Source of the DNA: JBLHGN01 sp047616325
GTDB lineage: Bacteria; Pseudomonadota; Gammaproteobacteria; Pseudomonadales; Cellvibrionaceae
Length of the DNA: 17,664 bases
Assembly: GCA_047616325.1 (NCBI GenBank)
Contig: JBLHGN010000044.1
Coordinates: forward strand, 1 to 17,664
Reading direction: 5' to 3'
How positions within the stretch are numbered: the first letter of the stretch is position 1; every line of letters begins with the position of its first letter. Positions 1 through 6,528 of the stretch are shown here, piece by piece. The notes beneath the pieces were generated by a model that made no database searches, was not told the origin of the DNA, and worked only from the letters and a program-made list of their open reading frames with translations. Position numbers and translations under genes: made by a program.

Positions 1-112
1 TAGAAGTTTTGTTGCAATTTCCAGTCATACAAAATGGGCGACAATTCCGTTCCTCTAAATACATCATTGAACGCTTTCTTATGAACCCTGCTTTAAAAGT
101 CGATCGCGTCAT
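1..112 (-). CDS. Partial ORF running off the left edge, unidentified
   Basis: An open minus-strand frame starts at an ATG (110-112), begins MTRSTFKAGF and stays open for 37 codons to the left edge. A purine-rich GAAAAGAG stretch lies just upstream and could be a ribosome binding site. The visible part contains several Cys residues and no domain I can name. It is on the same strand as the ATPase relic at 394-718 and may be a further gene of that transposition module, but its identity is unknown and it could be a chance ORF. Confidence 0.25.
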   Translation of the reverse strand, partial: MTRSTFKAGFIRKRSMMYLEERNCRPFCMTGNCNKTS

Positions 113-132
113 GCTCTTTTCAGCCAATCGAT

Positions 133-267
133 TTAGCGATGGTCTTGGCTGGCGATTTCTGTTTGGTTTTCTATGTAATATTCGATGATGTCGACTTTAT
201 GCGTTTCCCAAAGGCTATCGCTCAGCTCGTCTAAAAAAGCGATGACGGAATGCGCTTCCTCGGCATT
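133..267 (-). pseudogene. Remnant of a small conserved helical protein
   Basis: The minus strand reads NAEEAHSVIAFLDELSDS followed by LWETHKVDIIEYY, ending at a stop at 133-135. An in-frame TAG (268-270) lies directly upstream, so the normal start is gone. From memory the pattern (acidic opening, FLDEL..LWE, then a basic or hydrophobic helix) resembles short accessory proteins encoded beside transposition ATPases; I could not check this. It follows the ATPase relic on the same strand and is most likely part of the same decayed element. No biochemical role can be assigned. Confidence 0.35.
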
Positions 268-393
268 CTAATGGGTTCTGAAGTGGCTAATTTCACAAGG
301 TACTTCCTATACCTCGCCCTACGGGCCAGCTTTCAGCTGTTAAAATCGATTCCCGAACGATTTGTCATGGTCATATCAGGTCTCCCTCTTCAC

Positions 394-718
394 CTAGGCC
401 ACGTGCTGCTTGATCAACTCTTCGTTCGAGCGCCATCGGAGCGCCGACCGATGCGCCTGCACGAGAATGGCGTTGACGTGAGAGATGGTGACAATCTTCT
501 TTGTCTCTCTTCAGGCTTCGATAAGGCTGCCAGAACACAGGTTTCGGCACTGCCGTAAGTTGCCCTGGGAGGAACGTCCTATCAGCTCAATCGCCGCACT
601 ATCGAAGGTATTAATGCCCAGCTTTCCCGACGCGAGGTTCGCCAATGAAGACAGCAAACCCGCCTTGTTGCGCATGAATTTTAATAATGTCAACAATGCC
701 TTTTTTGCGGTAGCAAGG
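394..718 (-). pseudogene. Remnant of AAA+ transposition ATPase (ExeA/TniB/MuB-like), internally deleted
   Basis: On the minus strand one frame (about 718-621) reads YRKKGIVDIIKIHAQQGG then FAVFIGEPRVGKA, a Walker A-like P-loop (GEPRVGK). About ten codons later, in another frame, the sequence has the look of the ATPase C-terminal lid: FDSAAIELIGRSSQGNLRQ, NLCSGSLIEA, an in-frame TGA, then RETKKIVTISHVNAILVQ, ending at a TAG (394-396). Walker B and sensor regions are missing between the two parts, so this is an internally deleted, frameshifted relic. Such ATPases help target-site choice in Mu/Tn7/Tn5053-type transposition. The family call rests on the P-loop and the ..LI...GN.R...N...L.EA pattern; the exact element family is unknown. 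Confidence 0.5.
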
Positions 719-979
719 TCAATTCATTGCGATTAAAGGGTGCTTTGGTGATGCCAAAGGTAAACTAATAATTTCGACGAAAATATATTTTGTAGAAATG
801 ATAATATAATGATGTACAGTATTTCGAGAACTCTGAAGTTTTAATACTGAACGCACCTATATTTTTTAGTAGCCGTTAACACCAAGGCCTCACAACAAAG
901 GGAGCGACACTATCACGCATAAAAATAATTCACTTGTTATCAAATCTGACAAAACAACAAGCCGATGCGGTTACCATGT
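719..979. other. AT-rich intergenic region
   Basis: This stretch lies between the transposition debris and the 3' end of the GH3 gene. I see no ORF with coding character, no RNA gene and no convincing hairpin plus T-run that would terminate the GH3 transcript. Confidence 0.5.
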
Positions 980-3514
980 TCAATATCGACTGATGGAATT
1001 CCCCGCAGCTAAAATCTGTGCGGCCGAGGTACCCAGGTAAACCTTATTTTTGCCTACCTCGGTCACTTCTCCCACAATGGTAAAGGTTTGTTGCTGACGA
1101 ATATCGGCTGACGAGCTTCCCAGCATCACGTGTATATCTCCCGGCTCCACCACATACTGCATTTCGCTGTTGTAAAAACCCAATTGATTGATACTCAATT
1201 CAAAACTCACCTGCGCCGTGCCTCCCGCGGCCAAGTACAAGCGGTGAAAGCCTTTTAGCTCTTTCACCGGTCGGGTAACGCTAGCGATGGGGTCGCGAAT
1301 ATACAGCTGTGCAATTTCCACTCCCTCACGTTCCCCGGTGTTAGTAACTTTTACGCTCACCTTAACCCTACCGTTAGCGTGCGCATCCCTATCATCAATA
1401 CTCATATCAGCGTATTCAAATTGCGTATAGCTTAAACCGAAGCCAAAGGGGTACAGCGGGCTTACCTCGTCAAAAGCGTAGCCGCGCCTAGCGCTGGGTT
1501 TGTAGTTGTAGTAGGCAGGGATATGACCCGAGGAACGTGGAAAACTGAGCGGTAATTTGCCGCTAGGATTCACATCACCAAATAACACTTTGGCCACCGC
1601 CGTGCCGGTTTCTTGCCCCAAATACCAGCCTTCAATAATCGCTGGAGCACGTTCGTTAATCTCGTTAATGGCCAGCGGTCGACCGTTAATCAGCAAGACT
1701 ACGGTGGGTGTTCCGGTCGCCAATACCGCATCCACCAAGGCCTGCTGATCGCCCATCAAGTTTATCTGCGTGCGATCACCCAAATGATTTTCCGCCCAGG
1801 CTTCACGCGATGTAGCTTCGTTATCACCCACCACCACAATGGCCACGTCGCTGCGCTGCGCCAATTCGACGGCCTCACGAATGAGCGGCTGATTATCTGC
1901 TGGGCTGACCAGCGTCACTTCGTTTTGCACCCAACGTATTTTGGAATAGGTGCTTGCCGATGGATCTTCAGAGGCAAGTAGTGGCGGCTGGGTAAAATCG
2001 ACACCCCGCGCAAAGCCCACATCGACACTTTTAACCGCGCGTGTAGTAGTGTTTGTAGCAACACTGGCAGCAAGATAGCTGCGAATGCCCGCAAGTACCG
2101 ACACGGTTTGACGAGGTACATCGCTATAGCCACCCAGAAGTGTTTCATTGGCATGAGGGCCGATTACCGCGATGGATTTTAATTCTGCCGCATTGATAGG
2201 TAGGAGACCGTCAGTATTTTTAAGCAACACCATGGCCTTTTCAGCCGCTTCCAATGCCAATGCGCGATGCGCCTCTCGGCCAACAAAAGCATCCGCATAA
2301 TCGGCGTCAACGAAGGGATGCTCAAAGAGCTTTAATTCGAACTTTTGGCGCAACACCCGAGACACGGCAGTATCAATTTCGGCTTCGCTAATGTCTCCGG
2401 TAGCTAACAATTCTTTTAAATAAGAGAAGGTGTCGCCATCGGGCAGCTCTACATCAACACCCGCCCGCAGTGCCAGCTTTGCGGCTTGTGTCTTGTCGGC
2501 TGCCACACCGTGCATTCTCACCAGATCTGCCAGCGCAAAGTAATCGCTTACTACCACGCCATCAAAGCCCCACTCCTGACGTAAAATGGTGTTGAGTAGT
2601 TGGCCGTTGACGTGGGAGGGAATGCCGTCAATTTCGTTGTAGGAAGCCATTACACTTTTGGCACCCGTCAATTCAATAGCCGCTTCAAAAGGAAATAAAA
2701 ACACCTCACGCAGGGTGCGCTCGCCCATATGAGCTGGCGCGACATTATTACCACCGTCCGGTTGGCCGTGCCCTGCAAGATGTTTTAAGGTGGCAATCAC
2801 CCTATCATCGGCAATTCCCGGCCCCGGCCCCTGGAAGCCTCGCACACTGGCAACACCCAGGGCCGCAACCAAGTATGGGTCTTCCCCCATAGTTTCCTCG
2901 ATGCGCCCCCAGCGTGGGTCCCGCGCGACGTCCAATACTGGCGTTAGGGCCTGCTGCCCACCTCTGGCGCGCATCTCTTGCGCAGCTAGTGTGTACACGT
3001 TTTCGACCAGCGCGGTATCCCAGGTACTGGCTAGCGCAATGGCTTGCGGAAAACTCGTTGCATCTACCGCCGCGTGACCGTGCAGCGCCTCTTCATGAAA
3101 AATGGCCGGAATGCCCAAACGCGTATTTTCCAGCAGCCAGCCCTGCACAGCGTTGACAAATTCCGCTGTGGCGCGCGGGCTTTTATTCGCGGAGTCGGGC
3201 CATTTATTTTCGCTGGGGCGCGATATTTGGCCGATGCCCTGCCCCAAAATTTCCGACGCGTGGTCGGCAATAAACTCACCCGCGTCATTTTCTAACTGAT
3301 GACGTTTAACCCATATACCCTGCAATTGGGCGAGTTTTTCGTCGACAGTCATGCGTCCAATCAGATCTTCAACTCTGATTTCCACCGGCAGCGACGCATC
3401 TTTATACTTGGGGTGAGACAAATCATCAGTATGTTTGGGGGTATTACCGCACCCGGGAGCCACAGAAGTCATAGAACCTACCATTGGAATTCCAATAAGA
3501 ATTTTTGTATTCAT
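980..3514 (-). CDS. Glycoside hydrolase family 3 beta-glycosidase (BglX/xylosidase type)
   Basis: Retaining exo-acting GH3 enzyme that removes glucose or xylose units from the non-reducing ends of oligosaccharides. The 844 residues show the family order: short hydrophobic N-terminal segment (about residues 5-20), TIM-barrel domain with FHEEALHG (139-146), LDVARDPRWGR (194-204) and the KH pair (K244-H245), then the nucleophile motif VVVSDYF with D324. The alpha/beta sandwich follows (about 425-660); the SREAWAENHLGDR segment (569-581) supplies the likely acid/base Glu, E571 or E575. A C-terminal FnIII-like domain covers about 710-815. Cys22 follows APG, an imperfect lipobox, so it may be an envelope lipoprotein. 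The start is supported by AAGGTG seven bases upstream. Length and motifs look intact. Substrate (beta-glucoside or beta-xyloside) cannot be fixed from sequence alone. It is transcribed alone. Confidence 0.93.
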   Translation of the reverse strand: MNTKILIGIPMVGSMTSVAPGCGNTPKHTDDLSHPKYKDASLPVEIRVEDLIGRMTVDEKLAQLQGIWVKRHQLENDAGEFIADHASEILGQGIGQISRPSENKWPDSANKSPRATAEFVNAVQGWLLENTRLGIPAIFHEEALHGHAAVDATSFPQAIALASTWDTALVENVYTLAAQEMRARGGQQALTPVLDVARDPRWGRIEETMGEDPYLVAALGVASVRGFQGPGPGIADDRVIATLKHLAGHGQPDGGNNVAPAHMGERTLREVFLFPFEAAIELTGAKSVMASYNEIDGIPSHVNGQLLNTILRQEWGFDGVVVSDYFALADLVRMHGVAADKTQAAKLALRAGVDVELPDGDTFSYLKELLATGDISEAEIDTAVSRVLRQKFELKLFEHPFVDADYADAFVGREAHRALALEAAEKAMVLLKNTDGLLPINAAELKSIAVIGPHANETLLGGYSDVPRQTVSVLAGIRSYLAASVATNTTTRAVKSVDVGFARGVDFTQPPLLASEDPSASTYSKIRWVQNEVTLVSPADNQPLIREAVELAQRSDVAIVVVGDNEATSREAWAENHLGDRTQINLMGDQQALVDAVLATGTPTVVLLINGRPLAINEINERAPAIIEGWYLGQETGTAVAKVLFGDVNPSGKLPLSFPRSSGHIPAYYNYKPSARRGYAFDEVSPLYPFGFGLSYTQFEYADMSIDDRDAHANGRVKVSVKVTNTGEREGVEIAQLYIRDPIASVTRPVKELKGFHRLYLAAGGTAQVSFELSINQLGFYNSEMQYVVEPGDIHVMLGSSSADIRQQQTFTIVGEVTEVGKNKVYLGTSAAQILAAGNSISRY

Positions 3515-3608
3515 TTAGCACCTTTTGTTGATGGCACATCAATAACGCGCTATTCAAAAATGAACACAAGCATAAACAAAAACTTACATAGATGCTTATC
3601 AAATTTGA

Positions 3609-3720
3609 ATGAATAAGGTGAGTGAAATTCGCGAGGTGTTTAACACCCCCGAACGACAAGACCTCGCCCCAAAAGCTCTCGATTGTCTAAATGATTTTTA
3701 CCTGCCCAGCAACACTAAAT
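3609..3720 (+). pseudogene. Short ORF abutting the IS; possible 5' end of the interrupted IS4 transposase
   Basis: A 36-codon plus-strand frame starts MNKVSEIREVFNTPERQD, continues with ALDCLNDFYLPSNTK and ends at TAA three bases before the left inverted repeat of the ISKra4 element. The IS4-family transposase 3' part begins on the same strand directly after the right repeat. The two could be the ends of one gene disrupted by insertion, but about 200 codons of a normal IS4 transposase would be missing, so a deletion must be assumed. I do not recognise the sequence with certainty; it could be chance or another gene. Confidence 0.25.
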
Positions 3721-3723
3721 AAA

Positions 3724-3749
3724 TTGGGTGTAGTTCCTTTGCTACGACG
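3724..3749 (+). repeat. Terminal inverted repeat, left end of ISKra4-like element
   Basis: These 26 bases begin TTGGGTGTAG and end GCTACGACG. They are the exact reverse complement of 5365-5390. Bases immediately outside and inside no longer pair, so 26 bp is the full visible repeat. Confidence 0.95.
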
Positions 3750-3819
3750 GTTTTTCAGAATAATGTCCCAATTTAAAAGCAGAATACAGCCTGCCATTCG
3801 ATTTCTCCTTATAGAACTT

Positions 3820-5267
3820 CTAATAATTGTCAAAGTCTCCACTCGATTTAAGTGAGCGTAGTTTTAATATCGCTTCAGCCCCCCTCCAACAAACTCCATC
3901 GCGCTCCCGCCCGAGATATCCAGGCTGTCATTGATAAGATGGCGGCAGGCACCTTCAATCGAGCCGTTCGCTCTGGGGAGCCCCTAATCTAAAGGTTCAC
4001 AATACTTCAACCGGCATTTGTTATTCAACAAGTAATTCGCACATCTATCCACGCCATCACGATTTACAACGTCTTTCTTGGTCGCACTCTGGCGTATCCC
4101 TTTTGCTACTTGAGCACACTCTCCTTGTAATATTCTAACAGCTCGATCCGAAATCCACTGCTCAACAGCTGGATTGCCCTTTTCAAAAAAACATCATGCC
4201 GCCGTCCATAAATATTCTAGAACACGGATAAAGTCCACAACAATTGTTGCCTTTATTTTAAACTCTTGCTAAACCTTCCTGATCATCTTGATTTGGGGTG
4301 GCAAGCGATCAATCAAAATAACCAATGGACGCTTTTTGCCTGGGATCCCTTTGTAGCGCCTCCTGAAAACCCTCCCTGATTACTTCTTCGGAGTCTATTT
4401 CGAGACTGGCCCATACCGGCTTATTTCTAATGGGCACCCTAAAGGCAAATACGTTTTCTTTTTCGTCCGCTATATTCATGATGCTTTCAGCCGTACGCTC
4501 ATGAGGCGTAAAAGTGTAAACGGCGGCTACCATAGCCATTTGCTTACGATCCTTCTTTTCTCTGGGGCTTAATCGACCTTCAAGTTTATTACGCTTTTCA
4601 GCCGATTTTTTGTGCATTCTCTTAGGTCCTCCTTGCGCATGACAACTCCCTTACTGTCAAAACTAAGCACCAGTAAATCTTTCGTTTTTTAGGGTTTTTC
4701 AAAACGGTTTTGCTTATAATAGGCCTCAAAATCTTGGGACACATCCTGCGCTAAGTTTAAAATTTGACGCTTTAGAGCATGACCTGCAGTTGTCGTATCA
4801 ATAGATTCGACTACATTATCAAACGAGCTTTTAGTAGCTTCCGCAGCAACCCTGTGCCTGATACCGTCAGAATATTAACAGTGGGACAGTTAATATTACC
4901 CTATAGAGGAAAGTGGCTAGACTCCCCTCTCTGGCCATAGCTCATTCTTGTAACGGTTACGTTTCCAAACAGGGAGGTAAGCGTCCGAACTGTTCCACGC
5001 CTAACATGATTTAGATGTTTACCGCTTTCAGGGTTGAAAATGCTTAGGGAAGCTTCTTTAGAAGCTATGCTGTAGAGGGAGCCCTGTAGTAGTAGCCGTA
5101 TGACTCAAGCCCTTGTTTGTTGATGCTGCACTCAATTTCGCCGGCTCTTTGACTATAGATACATCTGACTGTAGCTCAATGATTATAGTCTCTAGATGTT
5201 CTTTTTCATCATCAAAGAATGATTCGTTCAAGCTGCAGAGGTATGCTGTATTCGATAGAGGGGCCAT
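3820..5267 (-). pseudogene. ISKra4-family transposase, multiply frameshifted
   Basis: Read on the minus strand, pieces of one transposase occur in order but in different frames. First a possible N-terminus from 5267, then VTVTRMSYGQRG near 4955, YSDGIRHRVAAEATKSSFD and QDFEAYYKQNRFEK (about 4880-4690). A 102-codon open piece follows (4617-4309), with KKDRKQMAMVAAVYTF, RNKPVWASLE and FQEALQRDP. After a frameshift comes RPLVILIDRLPPQIK, which holds a likely catalytic Asp, then VVDFIRVLEYLW, YLLNKCRLKY, EGACRHLINDSLDISG and, after another shift, AEAILKLRSLKSSGDFD with a stop at 3820-3822. The order (RKRMATVAAVY-like, WASLE, ID, DLIHVLEYLW-like, IEGACRHLI) is characteristic of ISKra4 transposases as I know them, and about 480 codons is the family size. 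At least four frameshifts and several stops make it inactive. Confidence 0.85.
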
Positions 5268-5364
5268 ATTTGTTAGGTTACGTTGTTTCGTTACCTTGTA
5301 ATTACCACAAAATGGCCTCTATTTTTTACTTTTCTCTGTAATACTGTGTTTTTATTGATTATTT

Positions 5365-5390
5365 CGTCGTAGCAAAGGAACTACACCCAA
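5365..5390 (-). repeat. Terminal inverted repeat, right end of ISKra4-like element
   Basis: Exact reverse complement of 3724-3749, reading CGTCGTAGCA at its inner end and CTACACCCAA at its outer end. The next bases (CCTTTTTTGAC) already belong to the neighbouring IS4 transposase reading frame. Confidence 0.95.
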
Positions 5391-5392
5391 CC

Positions 5393-5985
5393 TTTTTTGA
5401 CTCCACTCCCTTCGACAATAGTAATAAAATAAATTTAGGGGTTGAGGGCTACAATGTTTATGGATATGGGTATATGAAATGTAGCGTGGTGAATTACCGT
5501 GATCCAGAAACACAGAAATGTCACTGCTTTATGACGACATTGCCTACATATGTCAATCCCGGAACTATTGCCATGCTGTACTACAAACGCTCGACTATTG
5601 AGAAAGCGCTCAATAACAGTACAGGTAATTTAAAAGAAAAAAGGCCTGGCCCTCTGATGTTAACGCACTGAAAAATCAAATGCGCTTCAGCTCAGTGAGC
5701 TATAATTTAATGCTTGTACTTGAATAAACTTCAGAGACCCAAGATCCCGAATTGATCCACCCATCCGATAAAAAACATGCTAAAGCACTAGAAAAAAGAG
5801 AGATTGTTGCGAAAAAAGGTGACTTTGTTAATCCGTTATTTTTTGAGGCAAGAATAGTGCGTATAAGCACATTCACAATTCGGGCGGCTCAAAATGCAAT
5901 ACTAACCGATAAGTCTTTTGTATGGATTATGAGTATGCTTGTAGCTAGATTAGTCTCACGGTCACATCAAATAGGGGAACACTGA
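5393..5985 (+). pseudogene. IS4-family transposase, 3' fragment
   Basis: The plus strand reads FFDSTPFDNSNKINLGVEGY, then NYRDPETQKCHCFMTTLP and PGTIAMLYYKRSTIEKALNN. The last contains the IS4 signature Y-(2)-R-(3)-E; the Lys expected six residues after the Glu is Thr here. A one-base loss in the A-run near 5635-5641 shifts the frame, after which KAWPSDVNALKNQMRFSS follows, then an in-frame TAA (5725-5727), and the C-terminus DPELIHPSDKKHAKALEKRE, FVNPLFFEARIVRIS, AAQNAILTDKS and MSMLVARLVSRSHQIGEH ending at TGA. This C-terminal series is typical of the IS4 DDE transposase group. The 5' half is absent; the ISKra4-like element abuts the break point. Non-functional. Confidence 0.85.
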
Positions 5986-6019
5986 CGTGACAGGTTAAAA
6001 TAACGGTGTAGAGTGCTGA

Positions 6020-6181
6020 ACTAATTTTTCTTCTCTACGTAATTCATCTGGATTTGTAAAACCAAAAGACAGTGTCGGTTTTCTTTACGATCGACAATCA
6101 TGGCAACCCAGAAATCTCGCTAACCCGTTGAAATATAAGACATTAACTTATATGGCACAAAAATTGATTAAGCACGACTAA
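6020..6181 (+). pseudogene. Orphan C-terminal coding fragment, unidentified
   Basis: A 53-codon plus-strand frame directly follows a stop codon (TGA 6017-6019) and reads TNFSSLRNSSGFVKPKDSVG, FLYDRQSWQPRNLANPLK and YKTLTYMAQKLIKHD before TAA (6179-6181). It has no start codon near its beginning, and the composition (ordered aromatic and basic residues, few low-complexity runs) looks like the tail of a real protein. I cannot name the family. It lies between the end of the IS4 transposase relic and the sorting-substrate gene, so it may be the 3' end of a gene cut by IS4 insertion, possibly once part of the sorting locus. Confidence 0.35.
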
Positions 6182-6264
6182 CAAGCTCATTGCAATTGGG
6201 ATGCTTGGTTCCGCTTTGTGTATATAACAGAAGAAAAATTCTAACTCACTACCAAGGACATGAA

Positions 6265-6450
6265 ATGAACAAGCTAAAAACTTTAGGACTGCTGGCCCTC
6301 GGTCAGCTGACATTTGCTACTGACGTTATGGCTGCGAGCGTTGCTACAACGCCAACCGTGCCAGAGCTAAACGGTACTGGAGCAATTGTTGCAATAGCGC
6401 TTACGGCAAGTGTTATCACTTATGTTAGAGAAAAAATCCGCAAAAAGTAA
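6265..6450 (+). CDS. Small VPEID-CTERM-type exosortase substrate
   Basis: A 61-residue secreted protein and the likely sole local substrate of the downstream exosortase. It has a basic start (MNKLK), a hydrophobic stretch and a probable signal peptidase site after DVMA (about residue 23). Only some eight residues later comes TVPELNGTG (residues 32-40), a VPEx motif like the VPEID-CTERM signal. A transmembrane helix (AIVAIALTASVITYV, about 41-55) and a basic tail REKIRKK follow. This tripartite motif-TM-basic order is the exosortase sorting signal. The ATG at 6265 has AAGGACA upstream at good spacing; an upstream in-frame start at 6190 would give a poorer leader and is rejected. A signal peptide and sorting signal make up nearly the whole protein, so the processed product would be a very short peptide. 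The family assignment is from motif and neighbour; I is replaced by L and D by N in VPEID. Confidence 0.8.
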   Translation: MNKLKTLGLLALGQLTFATDVMAASVATTPTVPELNGTGAIVAIALTASVITYVREKIRKK

Positions 6451-6461
6451 TGTGGTGAATA

Positions 6462-6506
6462 TATAGCTAGTCAAGCGATTGAGCGTGGCTAGCTATAGTA
6501 CTTTTT
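6462..6506 (+). terminator. Attenuator-like hairpin between substrate and exosortase genes
   Basis: TATAGCTAG (6462-6470) pairs perfectly with CTAGCTATA (6489-6497); the stem extends inward by three more pairs including one G-U. A T5 run at 6502-6506 follows four bases after the stem. This has the form of a weak intrinsic terminator. It would let the substrate gene be transcribed more than the exosortase gene 78 bases downstream, a role that I infer. Confidence 0.6.
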
Positions 6507-6528
6507 ATGTATCACCATTTGGAGCAGT

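Larger units (their letters stand above)
3724..5390 (-). mobile_element. Decayed ISKra4-family insertion sequence
   Basis: A 1667-bp element bounded by perfect 26-bp inverted repeats and filled by one broken transposase gene on the minus strand (3820-5267). Length, single-gene layout and transposase fragments all fit the ISKra4 family. It sits directly against the IS4-family transposase fragment on its right. I found no target-site duplication at either boundary (left flank ends ACTAAATAAA, right flank starts CCTTTTTTGA), which suggests a deletion beside the element after insertion, or insertion without duplication. The transposase is dead, but the intact ends could still be recognised by a related enzyme elsewhere in the genome. 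Confidence 0.85.

Noticed and set aside
1915..2154. 79-codon minus-strand frame inside the GH3 gene
   Set aside because: It is an out-of-frame reading of the same strand as GH3, whose own frame is continuous and conserved through this part.
2790..3156. Plus-strand open frames inside the GH3 gene
   Set aside because: They lie wholly antisense to conserved GH3 motifs, have proline/serine/alanine-rich content typical of antisense frames and have no ribosome binding sites.
3714..5400. Target-site duplication around the ISKra4-like element
   Set aside because: Flanks (ACTAAATAAA on the left, CCTTTTTTGA on the right) share no direct repeat of useful length, even when the element ends are moved by a few bases.
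6190..6264. Longer start for the small sorting substrate
   Set aside because: The 25 extra codons from 6190 place polar, basic sequence before the signal peptide and lack a ribosome binding site; the start at 6265 has both a site and a proper signal peptide.
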